Shown: one piece after another, positions 12,694 to 25,500 of the stretch | How positions within the stretch are numbered: the first letter of the stretch is position 1 | How the letters are laid out: every line of letters starts with the position of its first letter | Assembly (NCBI GenBank): GCA_027627225.1 | Contig: CM051028.1 | Location: 22,440,364-22,504,363 of the forward strand | DNA: 64,000 nt | Source of the DNA: Congeria kusceri | Taxonomy: Eukaryota; Mollusca; Bivalvia; Myida; Dreissenidae | Direction: 5' to 3' | Notes under the pieces: model-generated | Seen by the model: the letters and a program-made list of their open reading frames with translations, nothing else | What the model was told of the DNA's origin: nothing | Databases searched by the model: none | Made by a program: the position numbers and the translations under genes

Positions 12694-12699
12694 TAAAAC

Positions 12700-13670
12700 T
12701 AACAGCGTTTTATATTAAAAAAAAAATATGTTAATCTACTGAGTGTTACTAATTTTAATAACAATGAAACAAGAGCATCGAAACAGCTTTTAAAATTACG
12801 CAATTGTTGTGACAAAGTCGTAAACTTATTGAATAAATACACTGCGAGTCACCATTTAAAGTATTATGCTATCTTAAACACAATAAATACTTCTTATAAT
12901 TAATGTTATTCTATATAAGTTAAGTTTTGTTATTTAAACGTATGAAATTTATTAACTTCAAAATGCGAAGGAGTCGCGCTCAAGATGGCAAGTTGCAGAC
13001 TGACTCTGACCAAAAATAGGCCCTTTATATACCAAGAGCTTTCAGTCGACCCAGGGCAAGGTCGAACGAACAAAACACGGTCGAACGAACGCTCACGACC
13101 ACCAATATTATCCGGGTCCACCCAAAACATTGTCAACCGAACGCGCATGACCACAGATATTAGTCGGTCGACCCAGAATTTGGTACGATTATTCTATAGT
13201 TCCTAAGCAACACAGGATGCAAAATGGAGGACAGTGAACTTTACAATTTTAACAACAAAATGTTTAAAGATAAAAATAAGCCATGTAAGGCAACCTGCGA
13301 CTTAAATGAATAGGAAAAACATGGATTATAATGCTAAGAACTGTAAGTACAGTAAAAACAATGTATTACGACTATTAACAAGATATTAAAATGCAGAAAT
13401 GAGTAGTGACTCGTGATATTACAAAACGTCTTCTAAAAAGAAACAATAAAAAATTTACAAGTGCACTTGAATTATCATATGGATGTTCAATAATCGCCTG
13501 ATAATATCAGGAGCTTGGATACAGGGAAATTTTGCAATGGATATACAGAAAACAATGCTGTTATAAAGTACAAAACGGGCTAAACAAAATGCAGTCGTAA
13601 GTTGTATCAGTAGCAATCAACAAATGCAAGAATACAAGGTAAGTTTTAACTACCCACCTAGTATCGAATG
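12700..13670. other. Interval, no gene recognised
   Basis: No gene-like frame supported. A local direct repeat of GGTCGAACGAAC / GTCAACCGAACGC type motifs lies at about 13050-13145. The rest is unremarkable AT-rich DNA. Confidence 0.3.
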
Positions 13671-13679
13671 TATCAATAT

Positions 13680-14095
13680 TTTGGAAAGTGGAAGGGGCGT
13701 AAATTGTGGAAAATAAAGAAGCTACGTTATGGTAATTATGTTATCAATTTATTCACAGTTTCAAGTGAATACCTTATGTAGTTTTGTAATTAAAAGACTT
13801 TGGAACAAAAACTTTTAGCCCACATTCAGTGTGAAAAGTGGGCATAGCTCTGCCAAAATACAAAACAGGGTTATGTGGTTTGTGGTACCTGATGCTGTAC
13901 ATATATGTAAAAAGGGACATAACTGTGTCAAAATACAAAACAGAGTTATGGGGAATGTTGCGCTTGATGTATAAGTTGATGACTAATGTACAGTTCAAGT
14001 TTCAAGTTAATAACTGATGTAGTGACATTTGAATAAAAACTTTAACCCGAACATCTATGTGAAAAGCGGATTAACTCTGTCAAATTACAAATACG
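13680..14095. mobile_element. Partial copy of the 9.1-kb fold-back repeat
   Basis: Shares GTTTCAAGTGAATACCTTATG, GTGAAAAGTGGGCATAGCTC, AAAATACAAAACAGAGTTAT and TAACTGATGTAGTG-type blocks with 9095-9895. Both ends appear truncated. Confidence 0.6.
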
Positions 14096-14099
14096 AAAA

Positions 14100-15276
14100 G
14101 AGAAATTAGCGCTTCTATTGTTTTTTTTTTTGTTTTTTTTACTCTTCTTTTCCTTCATTTTCGTTACTTCAAAATACTCAAGTATACGGTCTGCCATTAA
14201 TTATACATTTTAAAAATAAAAACATTGTAATGCAAATAGAAGTAATACCGTCGTATAATGAAACGTCCAAGAAAAACACGCAGAAAATGTTGTCAACTTC
14301 CACCACGCGGTTTAATAGTTGTTGCATTTAATACAAGTTCAAAATTTCAAGTACATGCATTCTTTTTACAACTGGCAACGGAACACGGCTGGACAAGTTA
14401 CACCAACGTGTGTGCACTTCGAAGTTTATGAGGTCCTTCCACGCAGACGAGGCATTATGAGAGGAACAGTGGAAGCTTACAAAAGCAGACTGCTTCGTGG
14501 AAGTTTTTCCCGCAGAAACTGTGCAGAGCGATAAATGTATGCCTGTTATAGATGCATACTATACTTCAGTTAATACAATTGAGATAATTTATATTACACA
14601 CATCAACAAACAAAATATTTAAATATTAATTATTTATTATCGTGTTGGCCTGTTGTCACTGACTTACTCGACTAAATATTTACAACTTTATAAAGTGTTT
14701 TTGAAATAATTTCATTAAAACATTTTGTAATGCAAGGCTTATCCGCATTAGCAAATAACGGACAAAGATGTTTGCAAAAATACTGTCACAGTTTTGGTGG
14801 TATTTCATGAGGTCCATAAGGTACAAAGACCCATGATGACAACATATTTACAAAGAAGCAATACTGCGATAGGACAGAGTACAAACCTGACATAAATAAA
14901 CAAGTAAACAGGATATAAATACACTAATAAAATCATGAAAGACGTTTTGCAGCTACACAAACAAATATTATAAATGATGGAGTTGGTATAATCTAATTAT
15001 ATTTCACTAAACAGGGTAAGAATAGAGGATTTACACAGCAACAGTAATGGATGAAGTGAACACTATATTTCAAATAAACAAATACGCACATAATGTAATA
15101 TCAGTAACTACAAACAATCACATATCATGAAAAGCGTTTGTGAATTTGATCATATTGCGTTTATTTTCATTCCGATACGTCCATCGAAATAACATTTGAA
15201 AGCATGGTTCTTTTGAGATTGCATTCTTCATTATGTGAATATTTCGTTTCAAGTTGTGAAATTCTATTATGTATAT
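14100..15276. other. Interval downstream of the CARD gene
   Basis: This lies 3' of the minus-strand CARD gene. A minus-strand AATAAA hexamer at 15160-15165, about 110 bases after the stop codon, is a plausible poly(A) signal. No other coding region or familiar repeat is seen. Confidence 0.35.
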
Positions 15277-18200
15277 TCATTTATTAGATTCAATCGTTGG
15301 TTTGACAATGCAGATGTTATGGTTAGTCTCTGCAAGAGAAGACATCGCAGAGCACAGAAGGTCATGTTCGCAGGATCTTGTGGATTTGTTATCTCCATTA
15401 TCCGCTCCACGTGTATGTTCCCGCTTCATGGGATCTAAAACCAAAGCGTACGATGAAGTCTCTGGAGTGCCCCTTTCAGTATTGTATTTATTCATCTGGC
15501 TTGCCGAATAAACTCCTTTTGTAGGGTCATCCTCGTCTGCAAAGTTCTTGCCAGAAACAATAACTGCAATACATTAAGTATGACATAAATCGAGCAGTTA
15601 AGACTACGTACATTAAATAGTAACATTATAGAGTAACGTATTGAAAATAAATGTGTGCTACATATAACTGCTACGTTAAATATACATACTGCTATAGTCA
15701 AACACTTAAATCGCTTCCATAAGTTTGCAATAAATAAAGAAACGTCATTGTTCTTACCATGGTGAAGAGCTCTTACTTCCAACTCCTTAATCCTGATGGC
15801 TTGAATATCCTGTTGTTTTCCGCTCAATAATTCAGTTTGTTTCTCAAGGGTCTTCAAAATTTGTTTTCTCTTTGGTGCTTCTAATTCTAATGCAACGGTT
15901 TGTCTTTCGAGTGTTTCTATATAGGCATCCAGTGTCAAATGACCACCTATTACATCGTCTATTCCCAAACCGTCTGTTGTCGACAAGTGGCTCGGTTTCT
16001 CGGAGATAAAACCCGCCGTCAACGTATCTTGGTGTGCAGGCAAACTAGTTTCCGTGCCGTTAGATTCACCGAGTGAAATTGCTATAAAATTGTGTTTTAA
16101 TATATAGCTTAAATGCCGTTCCATTCAATTTGTACGTAAATGATCCTCAATTGTTATCAGATAAAGGTCGGTAAACCTTTTATGAGCATCTTTCATATAG
16201 TACACGTTTTGAAAGATTTGTGAATCATGAAAACAACAGGAACTTACCTGGTTTTTTAGTTGGCAACGGCGAAACCTTTTGACAAACAATGTTTGCCTTC
16301 CGTGCAGAAATTCCAAGCGGCTGTACTTCGGGACCTTCTAAATAAAATGATTATGTTTATTTAAGTTCAGTCAGTTTGTTTACGTGCAAAATCGCAGTTA
16401 TCTTATTTGTTTTTTTTTTTTATAGTTTAAGTACATGCATATACGGTATGTACAAGTAACTATAGTCAATTACTGGATGGCTGAGGTGGCACATATCAGT
16501 AAATAAGTCTGCAATCTACAAATTATTTACTGCAAATTACTGGTTATCACTTATCAGACAGTCTGAGCACAAAATCATTCAACCAAAACATTAAATACAT
16601 GTCCAGGAAATACACAATAAGATAAGCACGTGATAGTTATTGTTGGCGAGTTATATTCGGGAATATATATAAACAATAACAGGTTACTGACTGGTCTTGT
16701 GTAATATATCAGGTGAGGCTTAGAATAAAAATAACGGCGTTGCTTGCCGAGCCTTTATTTTATTCATGCCGAACCTGATATATTACACAAGACCAGGCAG
16801 TAACCTGTTTTTCTACTTATCATACCACGATTTTCTACAAATTGCACCAAACAAGCTGATTTTTTTTATATTTAAAAAGCTAAGAGCAGCGCTCATTTTT
16901 GTGAGCCGGCTTTAACACGTTCATGTATATGTAATTATGGATTTCTAAAAGTTGACTTTTTGTAATTTTGTAATGATAAATAAGTTGTTTTCACAACGAT
17001 TACATAGGTTACACACACCTTCATATAATATTGGAAATGCACACTGAAATGGTTTGCAACGATCAATTTTATCAGAGAACACACGTCACCGAATTGTCTG
17101 GAGACGCCATTTTGGAGTTGTGTATTGAAATTTACATTTTGATCGTGCCATTATTGACCATAGCGTGTTCATTTTTTGGAAAATATATTTTAGGCTCAAA
17201 ATAAACTGATTCTGTGTTATGAAATGTATTGCATCTGTTTGGAATTTATTTAAATAATTGTGTATGGGCGATTTATTGTTCACTTGATGACGTCACAACA
17301 AAGTGCGCGTTTATGTAAATATTTAAATAATAACGTTTTTGTGATGTATGACGATTTTAAATAATAAACTATATACGTTCTTGGTATCAAATTGTTTTTG
17401 TTTTAATCTGATTTTTTTTTCAGAGAATGTTCACTTTAAAGTTGATGCCGAGTAATATGCTGTAGATCCAATCATTTATTGATATAAACGCTACCGTCCT
17501 GATATAAAATATATATTAGGCAGCTTTGTATCAGGCCTATTTCAGCATAGTGGTATGACAAAGTAATTGTACTTTTTTGGCATAATATTGCATTATGTAT
17601 AAACACTAGCATTAATAGTATTTTCAAAAGGACATGATGAAAATTCATAACAACAGTTAAATGTAATTGCGTTTGCAGGCAGATTTATTTCAGCAAATAT
17701 CCATAAATGCTATAAAACTAAAACAATTAGACCATGAAATATATGCGGTCATGGCTTAAACCATTAATTAATGCATACTAAGTTGTTTTGTGAATAGATG
17801 GTAACCTATTTGGTCGGTATGAATTTTACCTAACAATGGCCCTATCCTGTACAATCTCGCTTTTCTGTGTACCTAACATGGAAATACAGCACCTGTATCG
17901 GCTTACATCTATTGACATTGTCTTGAGGTTCACCGTATTAAGATTGTTTAAAGTTGTATACCATAATATAATAGTCCCATGTACGGTATGTCTTATTACA
18001 TTTATTTACCTGTAACATGTGTTGCACTGTCCTTGGATGTCACGGAAATGGCAACTTGAACACCTCTTGCAACAGCATTAGGTTTATCTATTAATTTGCC
18101 TTCTTCCATGGTTTGTGGTCGGAGATGACGTAAATCTAACCTTGTCTTTGCATCTGTGTCAAAACTGGTATTCTGAGACGATTCGTTGTAATCGCACAAT

Positions 18201-21200
18201 GCCTTGAGGTATGTCTCACTGGTAGAGTTCAGTCCACTATCAAACCCACATACAGAATCGATTTCTTTTCTGGTGGTCTCTTCTGCCAGTGAATCATTGA
18301 CCATAATCGCTGCATCTGAGCGTTTATCTCCGCTTCCTAAATCGTCTGATTTCTCTTCCACATTAACACGCATAGAGCCTAAATCCTGACCTTCCATATG
18401 ATTTTCACATTCACCATCAATGTTGCAACTTCTTGAATCTATTGTTTGTGCATTCAAGTCTTCCTTGCAATCAACCAACATCTTCAGTTCGTCAGTCCTT
18501 ACATAAGAATAATAATGTTCATGCTTTCCATGATCAACATCTAAGTCTAAATTAACACAAACACTATCTTTAGATACATTTTTCGAAGGACATTTCTTAC
18601 GTGCAACCTTATTGCGAGCACAAAATTGCTTCAGGCTCGAGTGATGATCGTCTTCTGAAAAAAAGCAACGCATAAATAAAAAAAAGAGAATACCTGGCCT
18701 ACTTAAAGATGAAACCAATAGAATAATCGGATCTTGCAGAAAATCAATTGCTAAAGATATACTAACAAACGCAAACCTAAACATAAATTATAGATTACAA
18801 AACAACATACAATCACGTTGTAATCTCTATAAATAGTAATGTGAATATAAATATAACTAAGCCGTTTTGCTATTAAATTAATATAATATTAAGCCGTATT
18901 TCCATTAACAAAGAAAAAAACTTTAAGCTTTAAAACGTAAATCAAAGTGAATATACTACTACTTAAAGAAAAATACACTGAACGTGTCGTCTTTGTAAAA
19001 TAAAAGAATATTAACTATAAGATCAGGCTCGAGTGATGATCGTCTTCTGAAAAAAAGCAACGCATAAATAAAAAAAGAGAATACCTGGCCTACTTAAAGA
19101 TGAAACCAATAGAATAATCGGATCTTGCAGAAAATCAATTGCTAAAGATATACTAACAAACGCAAACCTAAACATAAATGATAGAGATTACAAAACAACA
19201 TACAATCACGTTGTAATCTCTATAAATAGTAATGTGAATATAAATATAACTAAGCCGTTTTGCTATTAAATTTATATAATATTAAGCCGCATTTCCATTA
19301 ACAAAGAAAAAAACTTTAAGCTTTAAAACGTAAATCAAAGTGAATATACTACTACTTAAAGAAAAATACACTGAACGTGTCGTCTTTGTAAAATAAAAGA
19401 ATATTAACTATAAGATCAAGCGTGTCATGTTTGTGTGTGTAAATAACTGCAAAGATATATAAACGTTATGTACACTTACCATTACGAATTGCAGGTATGT
19501 TAAGCATAGCAAAAGCCTCCACGTGGTTTCCGGTATTGCTCAAAGCTTGAACAAAGTGATTATACCAGTACGTGTGTGAGTTTGGCAGATGTTGCAGCAG
19601 CAAATCTGCTGCATCAACTCTGCCGTTCATTTCTTCTCGTGTTGTTATGGCTCGTATTGCATTTGCATCCAAAATTCCTACCCCTTGCAGATAATCTATC
19701 AACTGCAGTGGGTGTACCAACAGTCGAAGGAACGGTGAAAGTGCTTTTATGAAAAATGCCTGATAGTCACCGCCTGACGGATAAGGTCCTTGTAATAACT
19801 TGGCAATGTTCCCATATCCTGATAAAACATGTAATTTAAAAAGCAAAGAGCTACACATGCATCTTTCGAATAAAATATAGCATGTTTCCATCAAAATGAC
19901 AAACATACATGTATATAGCATTACAGTTTTAGACATCACAATAATAACGCATTACGTTACTTTACAAAACTATTAGTACCGTTGTGTTGTAGTGCCAGGA
20001 TAAATCTAGTCCAGTGAGAAATTTTTCCTGATTCGTGTATCTCGTTTATCGCTATGGCTACTGCAGCTCTTGGGTCCCGATTAGATATAGCATCTAGTCG
20101 CGAAAAACATTCTAAAATACATAACAACATTTTAATATAATACATTGGTTTCGGGTAATGAAGGAACAATACACATCCAATTTACATTCAGTTGCTTCCT
20201 ACTTCCGCTAAACCGTTAGTATCCGAAGCTGATATAATTGAAAGCTGTACATGTGACATTTTGATTGTAGATTGTTGATTGGCTTATGAATAAATATAAT
20301 TTTAAAAAGTCACTTTTAAAACTGTTACATGACTTCAACATGTAAGTCATACAGACAATGACAGGCAAATGAATATAGACTTTTGTTTACTGATAACCAT
20401 TATCGGACGTTTTATGATACATATGAGTATGAGCATCTGACAGTGTAATGATTTATCATATATAACGCGGTGTGTGTCAAGCTTGAAAAATATAGTCAAT
20501 AGATTGAACCTAAAAATCCCAGTTCTGTCAACATAGATTTGACAGCTAAAATCTCCACAAGACATGGCTGCAAAATTGTGGCATTTTCTTCGTATTTCTT
20601 GAGTAAATGACAGCTGTCTTCACTGCATGTACTGTCATCTTCTGGTACCTTAAAAGGTTAAAATCAGTCTTTGCAAAAACTGAGGGTGAAATTTAACGAT
20701 ATTAAAATTCGATATAATATTCGTTTCTTGCAACAATGTGACGCGCGTTGATTGGATAAAAGAAAAGTGATTATAACCCCACTTTTTGAAAAAGTGGGGG
20801 CTATATAGTAATCGCGTGTTGATCCGTCCGTACGTCCGTAGCTTGGTATGTCCGTCTATTATTTCTTTTGCGTTCCATAACTTCGTAATGCCAGGAATTT
20901 TTTGTAATAACTTCAGATTATTATTCCGCATGACCATACAATGTTTCGCGTACATGACCCATGCGTGTCCGTCAAAGGTCGAGGTCACAGTTCAATGTCA
21001 AAGTTTAGATACATGATTTTGTTCGTTTCCGCTCCATAATTTCTTAATGCCTGGAAGTATTTTAATATTACTTCTGATTATTATTGCCCAGGACCAGACG
21101 ATGCGTCGCGTACATGAATTATACATGTCTGGCAAAGCTCTAGGTCACAATTCACGGTCAAATATTCGTATCTTGTTTCCGCTCCATAACTTTTTAATGC

Positions 21201-22482
21201 CTGGAAGGATTTTAATATTAACTGACATTATTATTCCTCATGACCAAATAATGTGTGTCATACGCGACCCATGCTTGTCTGTCAATGGTCAAGGTAACAA
21301 TTCAAGGTTAAAGGTCACATATTTTTATTTTGTTTCCACACCACAAATTCTTAATGCCTGGATGGATTTTAATACTACATTGCACTTTACATTATTATAC
21401 CACAAAACCCAATTATGTATCGCGTACATGACACCTGTTGGTCTGTCAAAGGTCAAGGTCACAGTTCAATGTCAAAAGTCAAATATTTGTTAGAAGCATA
21501 ATATTTTCTGAAATGGAGGGCTTTTCAAATGAATTTGTAGAAATTATGGCCATTGTGAGATTATATGCTTCACATACGAATTAGGTCTGTAGCTTAAAGG
21601 TCAAGGGATCATATAAGAATATATGTTTGTTTCGGACCATGTATTGTACCTACATAAGTGCTTATTTTGTTATTTGGAACATAGTGCCTACCATCATGAA
21701 AGGATGTGACCCAGAAAAGACAACAGGTCTGTTAATTAATGGTAAATTTAAAGGTCTATTATAAGAATAGTTTTTGTAGGAAGCAAAGGTCTGTCCAACA
21801 TGAAATGATTTTGAAATAACTTATCAAGGAGATTATCACTTTGAGAAACACAACACGCAATGGCCAGATCTATAAGTCAATGTCACTATCCAAGGTGAAA
21901 GGTTAAAATACTTGTCCATATATAACGTACTGTTCATTTTTCATTACAAGCCGATTTGTCCTCCTATGCCGGTCATTTTGTCAGTCAAAACATTATCCCG
22001 TATCAAAGCGCCACAACTACACACCTCATCATCTGTGTCAAAGTGGTATGTGGGGGTATTCATTACCTTTAGTCACCTTTAGTGATATCTCTAGTTCAAT
22101 TACTACGCTTAACAACTGAAGGACAAATCAATCATTTACAACACACAACAAGCACAATATATCAATTGAGATTTTTGACAAGGTAAAGCATGTGTAAGTT
22201 TGAAACAATTACATGAGATTCAATAAGGAAGACTAGTGCTAGAATCTGCGGAAAAGTGGAGTGCACATCACTGGATGTCGTGTTACTGACTTTATGTCAG
22301 ACATTTGCAATGAACATGTTTGCTCAACAGTTTATGGACTGCGAAAAATCCGTGCTCCGTATGTCGGCACTTACTGCTAAACTGACGTCAGAAGGTTCAT
22401 CACTGACGTCAGAAGGTTTGGCAAGATCTCCCAAAACATCTCGCTCACCTTCAACTCTCCGAACTTCTGTATTTAGATTCAT
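15277..22482 (-). CDS. Tandem-CARD coiled-coil protein, innate immune adaptor candidate
   Basis: Eight exons assemble into one 687-codon frame: 22375-22482, 20510-20648, 19980-20111, 19480-19818, 18010-18654, 16248-16337, 15758-16081 and 15277-15563. CARD1 (about residues 46-128) includes ILQPCLVEILAVKSMLTELG, AAVAIAINEIHESGK and HWTRFILAL. CARD2 (about 140-235) includes FLRLLVHPLQLIDYLQGVGI, AADLLLQHLP and YWYNHFVQAL. The spacing and the W-x2-F-x2-AL signature resemble the RIG-I/MDA5/MAVS group, whose CARDs form filaments that trigger interferon-like or NF-kB signalling. A long acidic, Ser-rich linker follows (240-533), then a coiled coil (about 534-590) and a polar tail. No helicase, death-effector or membrane segment is seen. 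The first intron is phase 0 and the other six are phase 1, so exons 3-7 could each be skipped in frame. The start was chosen as the first ATG (22482) before a GTAAGT donor that matches exon 2 in phase. Exon 1 and the order are inferred without transcript evidence; the CARD assignment is firmer than the function. Confidence 0.78.
16678..16809. repeat. Long imperfect hairpin, 37-bp arms
   Basis: The left arm 16678-16714 (AACAGGTTACTGACTGGTCT then TGTGTAATATATCAGGT) pairs with 16773-16809 with one visible mismatch and a 58-bp loop. It resembles the edge of a fold-back transposon. Part of the arm (GTAATATATCAGGTGAGGC) recurs at about 38200, where the sequence continues like 17320-17560. Confidence 0.85.
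17320..17560. repeat. Dispersed repeat shared with 38.2-38.5 kb
   Basis: Blocks TTTTGTGATGTATGACGATT, ATATACGTTCTTGGTAT, CTGATATAAAATATATAT and TTTGTATCAGGCC recur in the same order at about 38255-38455. The element is non-coding and moderately diverged. Confidence 0.75.
18632..19415. repeat. 392-bp tandem duplication copying a CARD-gene 3' splice site
   Basis: Copies 18632-19023 and 19024-19415 are almost identical. Each contains the polypyrimidine/AG acceptor of exon 5 plus that exon's first bases (GAAGACGATCATCACTCGAG on the coding strand). Only the 18632 copy continues into the real exon. The copy at 19024 runs into a TAG soon after the junction. The transcript therefore meets a decoy acceptor first, then the true one. 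Confidence 0.85.
20780..21540. repeat. Molluscan-type tandem repeat, units of about 140 bp
   Basis: About five imperfect units with CCGCTCCATAACTTCTTAATG, TGCCTGGAAGGATTTTAATA, TTATTATTCC, CGCGTACATGACCCATG and GTCAAAGGTCAAGGTCAC. The array opens with GGGGGCTATATAGTAATCGCG and TCCGTCCGTACGTCCG. It lies in CARD-gene intron 1 and has no supported coding function. Confidence 0.75.
22383..22411. promoter_or_regulatory. Two CRE palindromes in CARD-gene exon 1
   Basis: TGACGTCA occurs at 22383-22390 and 22404-22411 as part of a 21-bp direct repeat (TGACGTCAGAAGGTTCATCA). In the coding frame each unit gives PSDVS. Full CRE palindromes bind CREB/ATF family bZIP factors. Their placement about 70-100 bases after the ATG makes promoter-proximal use possible but unproven. 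Confidence 0.5.
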
Positions 22483-22538
22483 GGTGTTTTGCTTCGTAAA
22501 GAAAAAGAATAACGACACATTTCATTTGTGTCCATTGT

Positions 22539-22540
<2 letters not shown>

Positions 22541-22578
<38 letters not shown>
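22541..22578. repeat. (AT)n microsatellite
   Basis: About 19 AT dinucleotides lie some 60 bases upstream of the proposed CARD-gene ATG. The length is likely variable between individuals. Confidence 0.95.
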
Positions 22579-22579
<1 letters not shown>

Positions 22580-25500
22580 TACTAACTTAAACCATAAACT
22601 AGACAACTACGCTTTAAGCAAGTGCAATAATGTTTATGAACATTGTATTCATTAAGCTACATTTTGGTACCAAAAATACTCCAAAAAGTACCTTCACCTG
22701 TCCAGTTGCTTTATGAGTAAGTATATATTCCTCGATAGTAGCTTTATAATTTAATCAATTTTGATACATGTGCATACTTCACAGAATGACTCCCCATCCA
22801 GTTAGTACTATACAAATAGTCATTTAGTTGAAACATTTCGAAAAAGCCAATGGTTTATGATTTTGAAACATAATGATTAATAGAAAATATATAAAACGTG
22901 TTTTAATGTCGTAACGCGTCACCTGTATCTGTGTACCCGTATGCACTTTTACTTTCGGTTTGAAATTCGTAAATATGTAAAAAATGGTTATGTAAGGAAA
23001 CAGTTTATATAACATCTAAACATCATCTAAACACCTATTAAAAGATATTTTTAATTATAGCAAATAACAATAATACTAAATAAATGTACATTATTGATGT
23101 CTCCATATTGTTTTGTCATCAAGCGGCTTGCAAAGACCTTCGCCAGACATGGGTTAAATGTATTGTTTTCGTTATCTTCTATGCTCTAAATACATAAACT
23201 TCCATCTCATACACATTTATTGTTGAAATTCAAAAATACACATGTATTTATGTTTTGAAATGAAATTACCCGGTATATTGTTAAATCAACAAAGCCACTT
23301 GCGTAACATTGCTCAATCTCTGTACTGTTATCAATGTAAAAGTTTACGTAGCTATTGGAATTCAACAAACAAGTTGATATTTCCACTTTCGTTTTTGTAA
23401 AAGTATCAATTTATCTAAAAAGAACTTACCTGTTAATGAGGAAGCCAAATTAGCGTTATACTGTGGACAAAATTTATGTTCTAAACACGTGCGAACAATT
23501 GTTTATAAAATACAGTGGAAAGTTTATAAAACACAGTGGAAAACATTAATTGTACCACGACGAAATAATTCAAATAGCCAGAAATATTTAAATGCGGGCT
23601 AGTGAGCCAATTACGACAGCAAGCTAAACGGGCTGAAAGTAGTTTATCCTGACTCGGTGCTTTTGTAAATGTCCAGTTTTGTGTTTTGTGGTGTCTGTAG
23701 GTGTATAATGTGTTTAAATGAAACGCATTTACACTTTTTATGCTGTAACAACGTGTTTTGTGTCCAATAAAACCATATTCAAGCGGGGTCTCCTCCTATA
23801 TAGGTACGAGTATTTCAATATATTTTTGTCTTGCAATAGACATACAATATCCATTACTAATGTTTTATATATTAAAAATGCAGACCTGCGCAAAGATTCA
23901 ATTTATCCAGTTTGGCCCGCAATATAGCGACCTATATAGCCTGCAATGAAGTGTTTTCCTAGTGTCACGCTGTGGTCCGGCTTATTGCACTACAGTGTGC
24001 GTAATCCATACATAACGATCGCACCACACGTCAATGCATGAAAGTATATTAATGCAACGTTATAGTTTGTCTAAAAAGGTAACGAACCTCCAGCTGCATA
24101 ACTTTGAAACTATACATCAGACGTTACAACTTACACCATTATCAATTTAATCACTGGGAACCAGTAAATGACAATGAGTAAACGTATTAGGATATACCGG
24201 CATGTTGTGTTTTACTGACTTGTTACATCAGCGGGTATTATAAATCAACAAGATAACATTCTATAAGCAGACTGATAAGGGGGCGGAAGTGGCTGACACC
24301 CCCGTAAACTTGTAAAAACACGATTTTATTATCTAACAATTACCTTCTCATCAAAGTGTGTTATCTTTCTTTTCATGTTACGCTGTTCAGAAGGTTGATA
24401 CATATCTAGAATCTGTTTAAAAAAAGCATGACCTATGATATCTCGCACATTAACTATCATTGCTTATGCGCGGCTATATTGGAAGGTACTGAATATTTCC
24501 AGCACCAACTAACTCCAAAACCTGTAACCGCGCCTGCATTCAGTGCTGTAATTGACGTTTTCACGAATGCAGATCCTAATTACGGAAATCAATCTAGTTT
24601 TATATCCAATCATTGTATTCGGATACCACGTATTTAACGGTAAACCTATTTTACACAAACAAGCACATGGTAAAGCTTGTAATATGTGTGTGATTATCGA
24701 TGAGTGGAAATTAATCCTTAACAATATTTGTGATGGAGTTTAAATGTGACAAATGACTGGGAGGTCTATTTGTTTTATACATGTGAAATTAATCACTGGG
24801 GTAAAGTGTTTGATTTAGACCTTATAGACCATATCGACAAGCGGTCACGTGGTCTGTTCTAGGTAAACATGCTATCTTGCAGCTGAACTATGTGTTAACA
24901 ATAGCGATACACTGACCAGCTTTCATGAGAAGGCTTGCTGGTAATTAGCACTGCTAGGCCCAGATAAAGATATTAATATATCAACAATTAGCACACCAAA
25001 ATGAGTTTGTAACATATATTAACTATTCAATTCTCTGTGCGTTAATGCTCTGCAGTTATGTCTTAAACTAAAGTCGAAATGGCATCTTCAAGTTCTACAG
25101 AGTGGACTAAAAAACTAAATGGGATTCCCAAGTTATTCTCTATAATTAAAATTAAATTGTTGACCACATAAAACAAACTAGAACAAATAGAGCGTTTAAT
25201 AAAGGGTTTAATTTTTTTGCGTAAAAAGTTACATACACGAAGCATTTGATTGTAAAACAGTTTCACATTAAAGCACAGTGTTGGAGAAGTCAAAGAAAAA
25301 ATGAGAAAGCACATGAATTGTAAACGGCAATTAATTTGTCAGACGGGCAGTCATTAGTGGACAATGCAGCAGTATTGCGGGGTATGTAATAACATATTAA
25401 TAGTTATTTAACATTGATAGTTTTATACCAAATGACGTTTATATTAATCAAAGTGTATACTAATGTATACTACATCAGCTAAGACATTAATCTGAAAAAA

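Larger units (their letters stand above)
16338..18009 (-). other. CARD-gene intron 5 with palindromic repeat
   Basis: The intron between exons at 18010-18654 and 16248-16337. It contains a long hairpin at 16678-16809 and a dispersed repeat at about 17320-17560. The rest shows no feature I can support. Confidence 0.5.

Noticed and set aside
1010..22482. One long gene joining the CARD exons to the TIR exon
   Set aside because: The CARD frame ends in a TGA at 15277-15279 at the end of its last exon, with a poly(A)-like signal about 110 bases on. No donor continues the frame.
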